Assembly: GCA_937911885.1 (NCBI GenBank)
Contig: CALDPW010000113.1
Location: 1 to 6,050 of the forward strand
Source: an uncultured Clostridia bacterium
GTDB lineage: Bacteria; Bacillota; Clostridia; Christensenellales; UBA1242
Direction: 5' to 3'
DNA: 6,050 nt
Numbering within the stretch: the first letter of the stretch is position 1; each line of letters starts with the position of its first letter. The notes beneath the pieces are model-generated. The model searched no databases, was not told the origin of the DNA, and saw only the letters and a program-made list of their open reading frames with translations. Positions 1-5,502 of the stretch are shown here, one piece after another. Both the position numbers and the translations under genes were made by a program.

Positions 1-832
1 AAACAACCCTATCCGCAATGTTTCCGTGTGCCCCATAATCATGAGCCTCATATAACAAACCTTGTTGATTTTCGCTTATTTTGGGCGCTAGAGCCGTTGT
101 AACAATGTATCCTAATGGATTTAACATATTTGTTACTTCTGCCACAAAATTGTTATATGCCTGCCTATCGTTTGGATACAAATATTCAAAATCAATATTT
201 AACCCATAATAATTTTTTTGTTGCAAAACTCTAATTATGTTGTTAATAAGATTTTGCTTTACTTGCGCATTGTTCAAAACTACACTAGCAATTTCACTCG
301 AAAACCCATTGTTTTGTTCAATATTACTAATAACCATAATTGGAGCAACTTGTTTTGAACGAGCAATATTAATTATTTCTTGATCTGCTGCAATATTAAC
401 CAAATCACCCGTTGGTAAAACTTCATAACTAAAAATGCTAATATATGTTAAATTTGGTAGTGTTTTATTTAATACTTCACGATTTATATTTGCAAAACAA
501 TATCCATTAACTTCAATATCCCTTAAAGGCTGATTTGTGTTTGGTATTATAACCACTTGCCCAACTTGCAAATTAAAAGGATTTGATATTTGTGGATTAG
601 CCTGTTGCAATTCGTTTAGCGGAATATTATATTTTGCTGCTATTTTATATAAAGTATCGCCACTAACCACCGTATGTGTAACACTGTTAGTTAAAATAAC
701 AATTGTTTGACCAACCACCAACTGATCCGAAACATTTAGTTCGTTATCTGCCACAATTTTATCAACGGTTGTATTATATTTTGTTGCAATATCATAAAGA
801 GTATCGCCTTGTTTTACTACATAAATTTCCAA
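1..832 (-). CDS. LysM-LysM-GH18 cell-wall/spore hydrolase (YaaH/SleL-like), 3' end outside window
   Basis: The first 277 residues are present and the frame stays open to the window edge. Residues 2-47 and 52-97 are two LysM peptidoglycan-binding repeats, each with a QGDTLYDIA or SGDTLYKIA motif and a VGQ.(V/I)I end. From about residue 105 a glycoside hydrolase family 18 barrel begins, with YYGLNIDFEYL at 208-218 and DRQAYNNF just after. Asp214 and Glu216 fit the family DxE catalytic pair; the first Asp of the usual DGxxxDxE is Tyr209 here. Known relatives cleave N-acetylglucosamine linkages in spore cortex or cell wall. There is no signal peptide, as in Bacillus spore-coat YaaH and SleL, which reach the wall from the mother cell. 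The start is TTG: no ATG is in frame, the LysM repeat begins at residue 2, and AAGGAG lies 9 bases upstream. It appears to be a separate unit behind the AcnX terminator. The family call is firm; a spore role is inference. Confidence 0.9.
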   Translation of the reverse strand, partial: MEIYVVKQGDTLYDIATKYNTTVDKIVADNELNVSDQLVVGQTIVILTNSVTHTVVSGDTLYKIAAKYNIPLNELQQANPQISNPFNLQVGQVVIIPNTNQPLRDIEVNGYCFANINREVLNKTLPNLTYISIFSYEVLPTGDLVNIAADQEIINIARSKQVAPIMVISNIEQNNGFSSEIASVVLNNAQVKQNLINNIIRVLQQKNYYGLNIDFEYLYPNDRQAYNNFVAEVTNMLNPLGYIVTTALAPKISENQQGLLYEAHDYGAHGNIADRVV

Positions 833-841
833 AATATATAT

Positions 842-847
842 CTCCTT
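842..847 (-). promoter_or_regulatory. Ribosome binding site fixing the TTG start of the LysM/GH18 gene
   Basis: AAGGAG on the minus strand, 9 bases before the TTG at 832-830. It is the only good Shine-Dalgarno sequence here and explains why translation starts at TTG. Confidence 0.75.
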
Positions 848-893
848 AAATTTATATAGTGTTTATATGCATCTTTTGATAATTTTTGTGAAT

Positions 894-927
894 AAAAAAA
901 ACAACACCTTAAAATTAAAGTGTTGTT
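894..927 (-). terminator. Rho-independent terminator of the aconitase X operon
   Basis: On the minus strand AACAACAC pairs with GTGTTGTT (arms 920-927 and 900-907). Further A-U pairs and one G-U pair lie inside, and a run of T extends to 894. It sits 7 bases after the stop codon of the small subunit gene, so it should close that operon before the LysM/GH18 gene. Confidence 0.85.
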
Positions 928-934
928 ATTTATA

Positions 935-1378
935 TTAATCTAAAATTGTAACTGTTCCATCGGCATCAATTTTTATTTTGTCGCCAGTTTTAACAGTGTT
1001 TAAAAACTCATCACCAAGCTTATCAATTGCTATAATTGAGCTATTTTCCCAGTTACGAGCAAGAATAATACCTGAGCAAGCTAACGAATCAATTTCTTCT
1101 GAAAACAACATTGCTTGTGGATTAATACCCATTGCACAAATAGCTTGAATAACCAAACCACCGGTTGTTGATCCAATTGTTTTTGGTAAACATAAAATTT
1201 GACCTGTTAAATTTTGCTTGTAAATATCAGGATTGTTTTGATCGGAAGAAATTACTTGTTTAGCATTTTTTAATGCACTTTTTTGAAATGTTGCAAGTGT
1301 GTTTACTCCACCATGCGAAACAATTGCTGTTCCTGTAAATTCTCCACCACCAATTACTCTACCTTTAAATTGTTTCAT
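935..1378 (-). CDS. Aconitase X small (swivel) subunit, DUF126 family
   Basis: A 147-residue protein of the DUF126/AcnX swivel family, the small subunit of a two-chain aconitase X dehydratase. The conserved small-residue loop is visible as LPKTIGSTTGG at 64-74, followed by the expected LVIQAICAMGINPQAMLF segment. In known enzymes this beta-barrel closes over the active site of the large subunit. I chose the ATG at 1378 rather than the upstream in-frame ATG at 1399, because the latter lies inside the large-subunit gene, while AGGAGG at 1390-1385 lies 6 bases before 1378. The gene begins one base after the large-subunit stop, so the pair should be co-transcribed and translationally coupled. Characterised relatives are bacterial cis-3-hydroxy-L-proline dehydratase and archaeal phosphomevalonate dehydratase. 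The sequence alone does not say which substrate applies. Confidence 0.9.
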   Translation of the reverse strand: MKQFKGRVIGGGEFTGTAIVSHGGVNTLATFQKSALKNAKQVISSDQNNPDIYKQNLTGQILCLPKTIGSTTGGLVIQAICAMGINPQAMLFSEEIDSLACSGIILARNWENSSIIAIDKLGDEFLNTVKTGDKIKIDADGTVTILD

Positions 1379-1379
1379 A

Positions 1380-2654
1380 TTACACCTCCTCACCAGCAAT
1401 TATTTTTACAATATCTTCATCTTTATAGTAGCGAGATGATGAATATGTTCTTAGTTTGTTAGAGCAAGTTATAATAGGTTTTTTACCCGCTATTGGGTTA
1501 TTTGTATACATTAACGGACAAATTGAAGCAACTTTTGCGCCTGTTTTGATTAATTTTTTATATTCAGGTGTTTGCATAAATTTTTGTTTAACTTGTGGGC
1601 TTGTTGTTAAAATTGTTCGCAATGCAACTTTACTACGATTATTTTGTTTTAATTCGTTTGTAATATTTTCGGTCCAAGTTAACAATTGGTTGTAACTCAA
1701 ATGTGGACATCCAATAAAACATAGTGTTGGTTTTGCTTGTTTATTTTTCCATAAAACAGGATAGCTTTTATAAACTCTTTCAAGTTCAGCATCATCAATA
1801 ACATAAACTTTAGCATCTTTTTTAATTAACTCATCGCCATGTTTTTTAGCTTCTGGTGTTACATTTTCGATATGATACAAGCCAACTGCCCCATTTGATG
1901 CTGTAGCTGCGCCAAAGTCTTTTAAATAGCTTTTAGCTTCATCATTTAATTCGGTTCCAATAAATTTATCTAAACCTTTAACATATGGAACATCTTCCAT
2001 AACTTTTAAGCCAATAGCGCTTCCCAAAATTTGAGCTTCAGGTTTTTTTGTTGTTTTTACTTCAATAATCCAATCAGCCTTTCTACCTTCATCGGTAAGC
2101 AAACCAAAATAAGGAACTTTGCCAATAATACAACCAAAAATATCTAGCATACCACTATTACGATTGCATCTTGCCCCCAAAACAGAGTTAGCATAAACAA
2201 CTGCAGAACTTTCAGCCCAAGATAAAATATCGCCATACTTTGGAATATTTCCAACTTCGTCCATGTAGCAAGTACAAGTAAACGAATCACTGTTTTTTAA
2301 ACCAATTTTTTTAAGTTGTTCCTCATAGCGTTTTTGTTGACCATACATTATTTTACTAAAAATAAGTTTATTAAGCACATTGCACTTAACATTTTCGTAT
2401 TCGATTGGGCGTGGGTCAACAGTAAAAGGAACAGTTGATTTTATGCCAGCATCAATAATTTCATCCATAATTCTAAATAATGGCTTAATTAAACTAATTC
2501 CAAATGATGTAACCAAGTGACCTTCGTGAGTGATTGGAACAAGTTTTTCTGCACCAAAAACATCACCAAATTCAACCAAAGTTCTCATAATTTTTGCTTT
2601 GGTCTCACCTTCTCCACCATTAAGAATATTTTGCTCTTCTGGTGTTAATTTCAT
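1380..2654 (-). CDS. Aconitase X catalytic (large) subunit, DUF521/AcnX family Fe-S dehydratase
   Basis: A 424-residue catalytic subunit of aconitase X. Recognisable landmarks in order are the N-terminal LNGGEGE (11-17), the ITHEGHLVTSFG segment (41-52), FTCTCYMDEVGN (125-136), the SVLGARCNRNSG block (157-168), FIGCPHLS (313-320) and SICPLMYTNNP (377-387). Cys127/Cys129, Cys316 and Cys379 are in family positions where cluster or active-site cysteines are expected; I infer that they bind the Fe-S cluster. AcnX enzymes dehydrate hydroxy acids: cis-3-hydroxy-L-proline in several bacteria, mevalonate 5-phosphate in archaea. In many bacteria the two subunits are fused; here they are separate and overlap the ribosome binding site of the small-subunit gene. 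The start has an AAAGGGGG ribosome binding site 6 bases upstream. No proline racemase, ketimine reductase or mevalonate gene is in view, so the substrate is unknown. Confidence 0.92.
   Translation of the reverse strand: MKLTPEEQNILNGGEGETKAKIMRTLVEFGDVFGAEKLVPITHEGHLVTSFGISLIKPLFRIMDEIIDAGIKSTVPFTVDPRPIEYENVKCNVLNKLIFSKIMYGQQKRYEEQLKKIGLKNSDSFTCTCYMDEVGNIPKYGDILSWAESSAVVYANSVLGARCNRNSGMLDIFGCIIGKVPYFGLLTDEGRKADWIIEVKTTKKPEAQILGSAIGLKVMEDVPYVKGLDKFIGTELNDEAKSYLKDFGAATASNGAVGLYHIENVTPEAKKHGDELIKKDAKVYVIDDAELERVYKSYPVLWKNKQAKPTLCFIGCPHLSYNQLLTWTENITNELKQNNRSKVALRTILTTSPQVKQKFMQTPEYKKLIKTGAKVASICPLMYTNNPIAGKKPIITCSNKLRTYSSSRYYKDEDIVKIIAGEEV
1385..1390 (-). promoter_or_regulatory. Ribosome binding site of the AcnX small subunit, inside the end of the large-subunit gene
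   Basis: AGGAGG on the minus strand, 6 bases before the ATG at 1378. It encodes the last Glu-Glu codons of the large subunit, which supports translational coupling and decides between the two in-frame ATG codons. Confidence 0.8.
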
Positions 2655-2687
2655 AATATTCCCCCTTTTATATTAATTAACAATTTT

Positions 2688-2715
2688 ATTTTAGCATTAT
2701 TAACAAAACAAACAA
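2688..2715 (-). promoter_or_regulatory. Predicted promoter of the aconitase X operon
   Basis: Minus-strand TTGTTT (2715-2710), a 16-base spacer, and an extended -10 TGCTAAAAT (2696-2688). The -35 begins 4 bases past the end of the preceding terminator. The same TGCTAAAAT string precedes the epimerase gene. Confidence 0.5.
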
Positions 2716-2718
2716 AAC

Positions 2719-2747
2719 AAAAAAAGGTTAAAAATTTTTAACCTTTT
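2719..2747 (-). terminator. Terminator of the flavodoxin-rubredoxin gene, built on a perfect 26-base palindrome
   Basis: Bases 2722-2747 are a perfect palindrome (AAAAGGTTAAAAA and its complement). On the minus strand it is followed by T to 2719. It starts about 11 bases after the stop codon. The plus-strand side lacks a U-tract, so termination in that direction is unlikely. Confidence 0.75.
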
Positions 2748-2758
2748 AAAGTATATTA

Positions 2759-3412
2759 TTATTTTTTCTTAAAAACATCTTTTCCCATTCCACACATTGG
2801 GCATTTTTCTGGTGGATTTTTACCCACATGAATATATCCACAAACAGTGCAAACCCATGCAGTTTCACTTTGTGCATCATTGCTTGTTGTTTCTGGGCGT
2901 TCTATTTTAAATTCGTTAGAATTAATTAAAGTTTCAATTTGTTCTGCAACCAATTTTGCTTTTTCTAAATCAAGATTGCCCATATCTTTTATTTCCATTC
3001 CTGTTATTTGACTAAATTTATTCAATAAAGCTTTTTCTTCTGGAAATAAAGTATCAACTCTTAATTGTCCATTAATAAAATAAGTAGTAAATGTTTTTGA
3101 TGGATTGTTTTTATGTATTTCGTCAGCAACAATAGGAAATTCTTTTTCAGAAAATAATCCTTCACCAACAATAAACACATTTTTGTTTTGTAATTGTTCT
3201 TTAACTCTGCTTAAATATAATTTGGTTAATTGTGCAGTATATGGACCTCTAAAATTAAAAACCAAAATCAAATTATCAAATTCGGTTAAATCTTCAGCTT
3301 CAAATGGAGTATCAACATTAATAAACTTGCAATTTAATTTGTTTGCAATAACTTCTGCCACTTTTTTTGCACTACCATGAAAAGTTTCGTATGTTACAAT
3401 TGTTTTTGACAT
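2759..3412 (-). CDS. Flavodoxin-like protein with C-terminal rubredoxin domain
   Basis: A 217-residue fusion of two electron carriers. Residues 1-165 have a flavodoxin fold: a first strand and phosphate-loop-like stretch (TIVTYETFHGSAKKVAE, 4-20), a second strand with LILVFNFRGPY (48-58) and a third with NVFIVGEGLFSE (78-89). FMN binding is inferred from the fold; the loop is not the textbook TxTGxT. A Ser/Asn/Thr-rich linker (165-185) leads to a compact rubredoxin domain with Cys188, Cys191, Cys204 and Cys207 in WVCTVCGY and EKCPMCG, spaced as in the short rubrerythrin-type domain that binds one Fe(Cys)4. It is probably a cytoplasmic redox shuttle in an anaerobe, perhaps in oxidative-stress defence; its partner is not in view. 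The gene has AAGGAG 7 bases before ATG, its own promoter and its own terminator. Confidence 0.88.
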   Translation of the reverse strand: MSKTIVTYETFHGSAKKVAEVIANKLNCKFINVDTPFEAEDLTEFDNLILVFNFRGPYTAQLTKLYLSRVKEQLQNKNVFIVGEGLFSEKEFPIVADEIHKNNPSKTFTTYFINGQLRVDTLFPEEKALLNKFSQITGMEIKDMGNLDLEKAKLVAEQIETLINSNEFKIERPETTSNDAQSETAWVCTVCGYIHVGKNPPEKCPMCGMGKDVFKKK

Positions 3413-3447
3413 ATTTTTTCTCCTTAGTAAAAAGTAATAGCACTAAA

Positions 3448-3475
3448 AATATATCATAAAAACACATTTTTACAA
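3448..3475 (-). promoter_or_regulatory. Predicted promoter of the flavodoxin-rubredoxin gene
   Basis: Minus-strand TTGTAA (3475-3470), a 16-base spacer, and TATATT (3453-3448). The AAGGAG site at 3425-3420 lies downstream, before the ATG at 3412. The -35 box starts 2 bases after the tRNA terminator tract. Confidence 0.5.
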
Positions 3476-3477
3476 AC

Positions 3478-3500
3478 AAAAAAAACAGCCATAGGCTGCT
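3478..3500 (-). terminator. Terminator of the tRNA-Ala/tRNA-Ile transcript
   Basis: On the minus strand AGCAGCC pairs with GGCTGTT around a TAT loop, with one G-U pair, followed by T to 3478. It begins 6 bases after the CCA end of tRNA-Ile. Confidence 0.85.
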
Positions 3501-3506
3501 TTTATT

Positions 3507-3583
3507 TGGTAGGAATGAGTGGACTCGAACCACCGACCCCCACCTTATCAGGGTGGTGCTCTAACCTGCTGAGCTACATTCCT
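3507..3583 (-). tRNA. tRNA-Ile (anticodon GAU)
   Basis: A 77-base cloverleaf with encoded CCA. The acceptor arm AGGAATG pairs fully with CATTCCT, with discriminator A. The D arm contains TAGCTCAGCAGGTTAGAGC. The anticodon stem CCACC/GGTGG encloses the loop CTGATAA, giving anticodon GAT. The T arm contains GGTTCGAGTCC. It is the second gene of a two-tRNA transcript behind tRNA-Ala. Confidence 0.97.
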
Positions 3584-3649
3584 ATAATGTGAACTAAGTC
3601 ACATTTTTGTTATATGTTTGATTACTCAAACTAACACAGAAAAAAATAA
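3584..3649 (-). other. Spacer between the two tRNAs with two small hairpins
   Basis: A 66-base spacer. On the minus strand GTTTGA/TCAAAC (arms 3626-3631 and 3616-3621, four-base loop) is followed by AATGTGA/TCACATT (arms 3599-3605 and 3586-3592, six-base loop). Neither is followed by a U-tract, so they are not terminators. They may guide processing that separates the two tRNAs; that role is inference. Confidence 0.45.
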
Positions 3650-3726
3650 TGGTGGAGATAAAGAGATTCGAACTCTTGACCCCCTGCTTGCAAGGCAGGT
3701 GCTCTAGCCAGCTGAGCTATACCCCC
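3650..3726 (-). tRNA. tRNA-Ala (anticodon UGC)
   Basis: A 77-base cloverleaf with encoded CCA. The acceptor arm GGGGGTA pairs with TATCTCC using two G-U pairs, with discriminator A. The acceptor does show the G3-U70 pair that marks alanine tRNAs. The anticodon stem CCTGC/GCAGG encloses CTTGCAA, giving anticodon TGC. The T arm contains AGTTCGAATCT. It is the first gene of the tRNA transcript, 66 bases ahead of tRNA-Ile. Confidence 0.97.
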
Positions 3727-3732
3727 ACAAAT

Positions 3733-3795
3733 AGCATTTACAAGTTGCATAGGCATTGGTGGTGGCCGGTGTATGCAACCCATATCGTAAATGCT
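3733..3795 (-). other. Long leader hairpin at the predicted 5' end of the tRNA transcript
   Basis: Two nested inverted repeats on the minus strand: AGCATTTAC (3795-3787) pairs with GTAAATGCT (3741-3733), and inside it GTTGCATA (3779-3772) pairs with TATGCAAC (3751-3744). An asymmetric internal loop (7 against 2 bases) separates the stems, and the apical loop is 20 bases, rich in CCACC. The outer arm starts about where transcription should begin, 5-6 bases after the -10 box. The stem ends 6 bases before tRNA-Ala. No U-tract follows, and I find no T-box core. A processing or stabilising element, or a small RNA released on tRNA processing, is possible. Confidence 0.6.
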
Positions 3796-3800
3796 CTAAT

Positions 3801-3829
3801 ATAATAACACCGGCAACAACAAAAGTCAA
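3801..3829 (-). promoter_or_regulatory. Strong predicted promoter of the tRNA operon
   Basis: Minus-strand TTGACT (3829-3824), exactly 17 bases, then TATTAT (3806-3801), a near-consensus housekeeping promoter as expected for a stable RNA operon. Its -35 lies about 40 bases past the epimerase stop codon. Confidence 0.8.
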
Positions 3830-3867
3830 TAAAAAATAAATAATTTTATTAAAATTTTTACACTTAT

Positions 3868-4866
3868 TTAAAATTGCTTTTTATCCCCATTTTTATATTG
3901 AACGAAGTTGTAATAACTTAAAACCATATCATTTAATGTATGCTTTGGATCAAATCCCAAGTTCATTTTTGATTTGTTATTGTTCGTTATATAAATTGAT
4001 GCATCACCACTTCGCATTGGACCAAACGAATAGTTTATTTTTTTGTTGGTAACATTTTCAACTTGTTTTAACACTTGCAACACCGAAGCCCCTGGCTCAC
4101 CCATTCCAATATTAAACACATCATTTTTATTATATTCAATAGCAAGCCTAAAAGCACTTGCAACATCGCAAACATGAACATAATCTCTAACAGTTGTTCC
4201 ATCTGGTGTGGGATGAAAATTTCCATTTATGGTAATTTTTCTATCATTTTTAACACTGTTAAATAAATCTGTCAACAATCCAACAAATTTGCTTTTGCCA
4301 TTATCACCCAACATCAGTTTTGTATTGGCCCCCATTGGATTGCTTAAACGCAAAATAACGTAGCTATTGTTGTTTTTTGCCCAATCTTTAATTAATTGTT
4401 CTCCAATCATTTTATGTTCAGCATATGGCGATATTGGAGCCAACTTATTAGTTTCGGAAATTCTACCATCCTCAACAACACCATAAACAGTAATTGAGGA
4501 AGAAAACACTATTTTTTTAACGCCGAACTTTGTCATTGCGTTTAACAAATTTATGGTAGCATCAATATTATTTAATTTATATTCATTTTGTTTAATAAAA
4601 CTTTCTTTAATATATTTTTTACCAGCTAAATGAATAACGCAATCAAATTTATGATTAGCAAAAATAGAGTTAAGCTGATCAACATTACACAAATCAGCAT
4701 TATATACTACAATATTATTATGTTTTTTATTTACTCTATTAATTGGCCTTTTATAACTATTAGAAAAATTATCAATAACAACAACCTTATAGTTGTTGCT
4801 TGCTAATTCATTAACAACATTTGTGCCAATAAACCCTGCGCCACCTGTTACTAAAATTGTTTTCAT
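3868..4866 (-). CDS. galE: UDP-glucose 4-epimerase-like (GalE family), extended SDR
   Basis: A 332-residue extended short-chain dehydrogenase, close to the 338 residues of E. coli GalE. It carries the NAD-binding TGGAGFIG (7-14), the acidic VVVIDNFSNS turn after the second strand (28-37), the catalytic serine region FSSSITVYG (121-129), the catalytic pair Tyr148/Lys152 in YAEHK, the DGTTVRDYVHVCDVA block (222-236) and an RSGD motif (285-288) matching the RRxGD that contacts UDP. GalE interconverts UDP-glucose and UDP-galactose in the cytosol, feeding galactose use or surface polysaccharide. One oddity: the usual LRYFNP is LRLSNP (172-177), so the Tyr-Phe pair near the sugar pocket is Leu-Ser, which may change substrate range. 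The start has AGAGG 5 bases upstream. It is a lone gene between two independent units; no sugar-operon neighbours are seen. Confidence 0.85.
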   Translation of the reverse strand: MKTILVTGGAGFIGTNVVNELASNNYKVVVIDNFSNSYKRPINRVNKKHNNIVVYNADLCNVDQLNSIFANHKFDCVIHLAGKKYIKESFIKQNEYKLNNIDATINLLNAMTKFGVKKIVFSSSITVYGVVEDGRISETNKLAPISPYAEHKMIGEQLIKDWAKNNNSYVILRLSNPMGANTKLMLGDNGKSKFVGLLTDLFNSVKNDRKITINGNFHPTPDGTTVRDYVHVCDVASAFRLAIEYNKNDVFNIGMGEPGASVLQVLKQVENVTNKKINYSFGPMRSGDASIYITNNNKSKMNLGFDPKHTLNDMVLSYYNFVQYKNGDKKQF

Positions 4867-4882
4867 TTTTTACCTCTAATTA

Positions 4883-4892
4883 ATTTTAGCAT
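4883..4892 (-). promoter_or_regulatory. Extended -10 element ahead of the epimerase gene
   Basis: ATGCTAAAAT on the minus strand, containing the extended -10 TGCTAAAAT also seen before the AcnX operon. I see no good -35 at proper spacing, which fits an extended -10 promoter. The ribosome binding site AGAGGT is at 4877-4872. Confidence 0.4.
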
Positions 4893-4913
4893 AAAAATTA
4901 CTATTATAATAAC

Positions 4914-4940
4914 AAAAAAACACTCCAAAGGAGCGTTTTT
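4914..4940 (-). terminator. Terminator of the ABC transporter gene
   Basis: On the minus strand CGCTCC pairs with GGAGTG (one G-U) around a TTT loop, extended by an A-run/T-run, and ends in seven T. Its A-rich 5' arm overlaps the stop codon of the exporter gene by two bases. Confidence 0.85.
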
Positions 4941-5502
4941 ATTCATTATCGAATTGGCTATTATAAAGTTCGTAATAAAAACCTTGAGCTTTTATCAACT
5001 CGTCATGATTACCACTTTCAATTATATCGCCATTTTTCATAACCAAAATTAAGTCGGCATTTTTAATGGTTGATAATCGATGTGCAATAACAAAGCTTGT
5101 TTTTCCTTTTGATAACTTATCCATAGCATGTTGAATTTGCTCTTCGGTTCGAGTATCAACCGAACTTGTTGCCTCATCCAAAATAAGCATTGGAGCATTG
5201 TTAACCATTGCTCTTGCAATAGTTAATAATTGTCGTTGACCTTGGCTAATATTAGATTTTTCATCAATAATCATATCATAACCACCAGGCAACGAACGAA
5301 TAAAATGATCAATATGTGCAAAGCAACATGCGTTTTCAATTTGATCATTAGTTAGGTTTGTTGTGCCATAAGCAATATTTTCACGAATGGTTCCTTCAAA
5401 CATCCAAGTATCTTGCAACACCATTCCAAAACAACTTCTAACCTCTTCACGTGACATATCTTTAATTGAAACACCATCAATTAAAATATCACCATTTTTA
5501 CC
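4939..5502 (-). CDS. ABC exporter ATP-binding domain, C-terminal fragment (MdlB-like multidrug family)
   Basis: Only the last ~187 codons of an exporter half-transporter usually near 600 residues. Numbering from the internal Met at 5457, it shows the Q-loop in VLQDTWMFEGTIRENIAYG (13-31), the signature NISQGQRQ (69-76, a common variant of LSGGQ), Walker B MLILDEATSSVD (90-101) and the H-loop IAHRLS (124-129). Upstream in frame, KNGDILIDGVSIKD still matches the family, then similarity stops near 5500. An in-frame stop is met about 20 codons further up, with no Walker A and no membrane domain. The Met at 5457 has no ribosome binding site and is not a true start. The cut coincides with a change of sequence, so I infer a junction rather than a natural pseudogene. 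The intact protein would be a membrane exporter, often half of a heterodimer. Confidence 0.85.
   Translation of the reverse strand, partial: GKNGDILIDGVSIKDMSREEVRSCFGMVLQDTWMFEGTIRENIAYGTTNLTNDQIENACCFAHIDHFIRSLPGGYDMIIDEKSNISQGQRQLLTIARAMVNNAPMLILDEATSSVDTRTEEQIQHAMDKLSKGKTSFVIAHRLSTIKNADLILVMKNGDIIESGNHDELIKAQGFYYELYNSQFDNE

Noticed and set aside
848..893. Possible sporulation-sigma promoter upstream of the LysM/GH18 gene (CATATAAAC or TATATAAAT)
   Set aside because: The -10-like strings are generic A/T sequence and no convincing -35 lies at proper distance for sigma E, sigma K or the housekeeping factor.
1456..1695. Plus-strand open frame of 79 codons
   Set aside because: It lies fully antisense to the conserved C-terminal part of the AcnX large subunit, has no ribosome binding site, and mirrors that gene's codons.
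3105..3380. Plus-strand open frame of 91 codons
   Set aside because: Antisense shadow of the flavodoxin domain, with no start signals.
3733..3800. T-box or attenuator in the tRNA leader
   Set aside because: No T-box core (AGGGTGGNACCGCG) and no U-tract after the stem; the element leads a tRNA, not an amino-acid gene.
3842..3856. AATTTT/AAAATT hairpin after the epimerase stop codon
   Set aside because: All A-T, a six-pair stem and an interrupted T-tract. Too weak to call a terminator in such AT-rich sequence, though the epimerase has no better one.
4075..4266. Plus-strand open frame of 63 codons
   Set aside because: Antisense to the conserved epimerase region, with no supporting signals.
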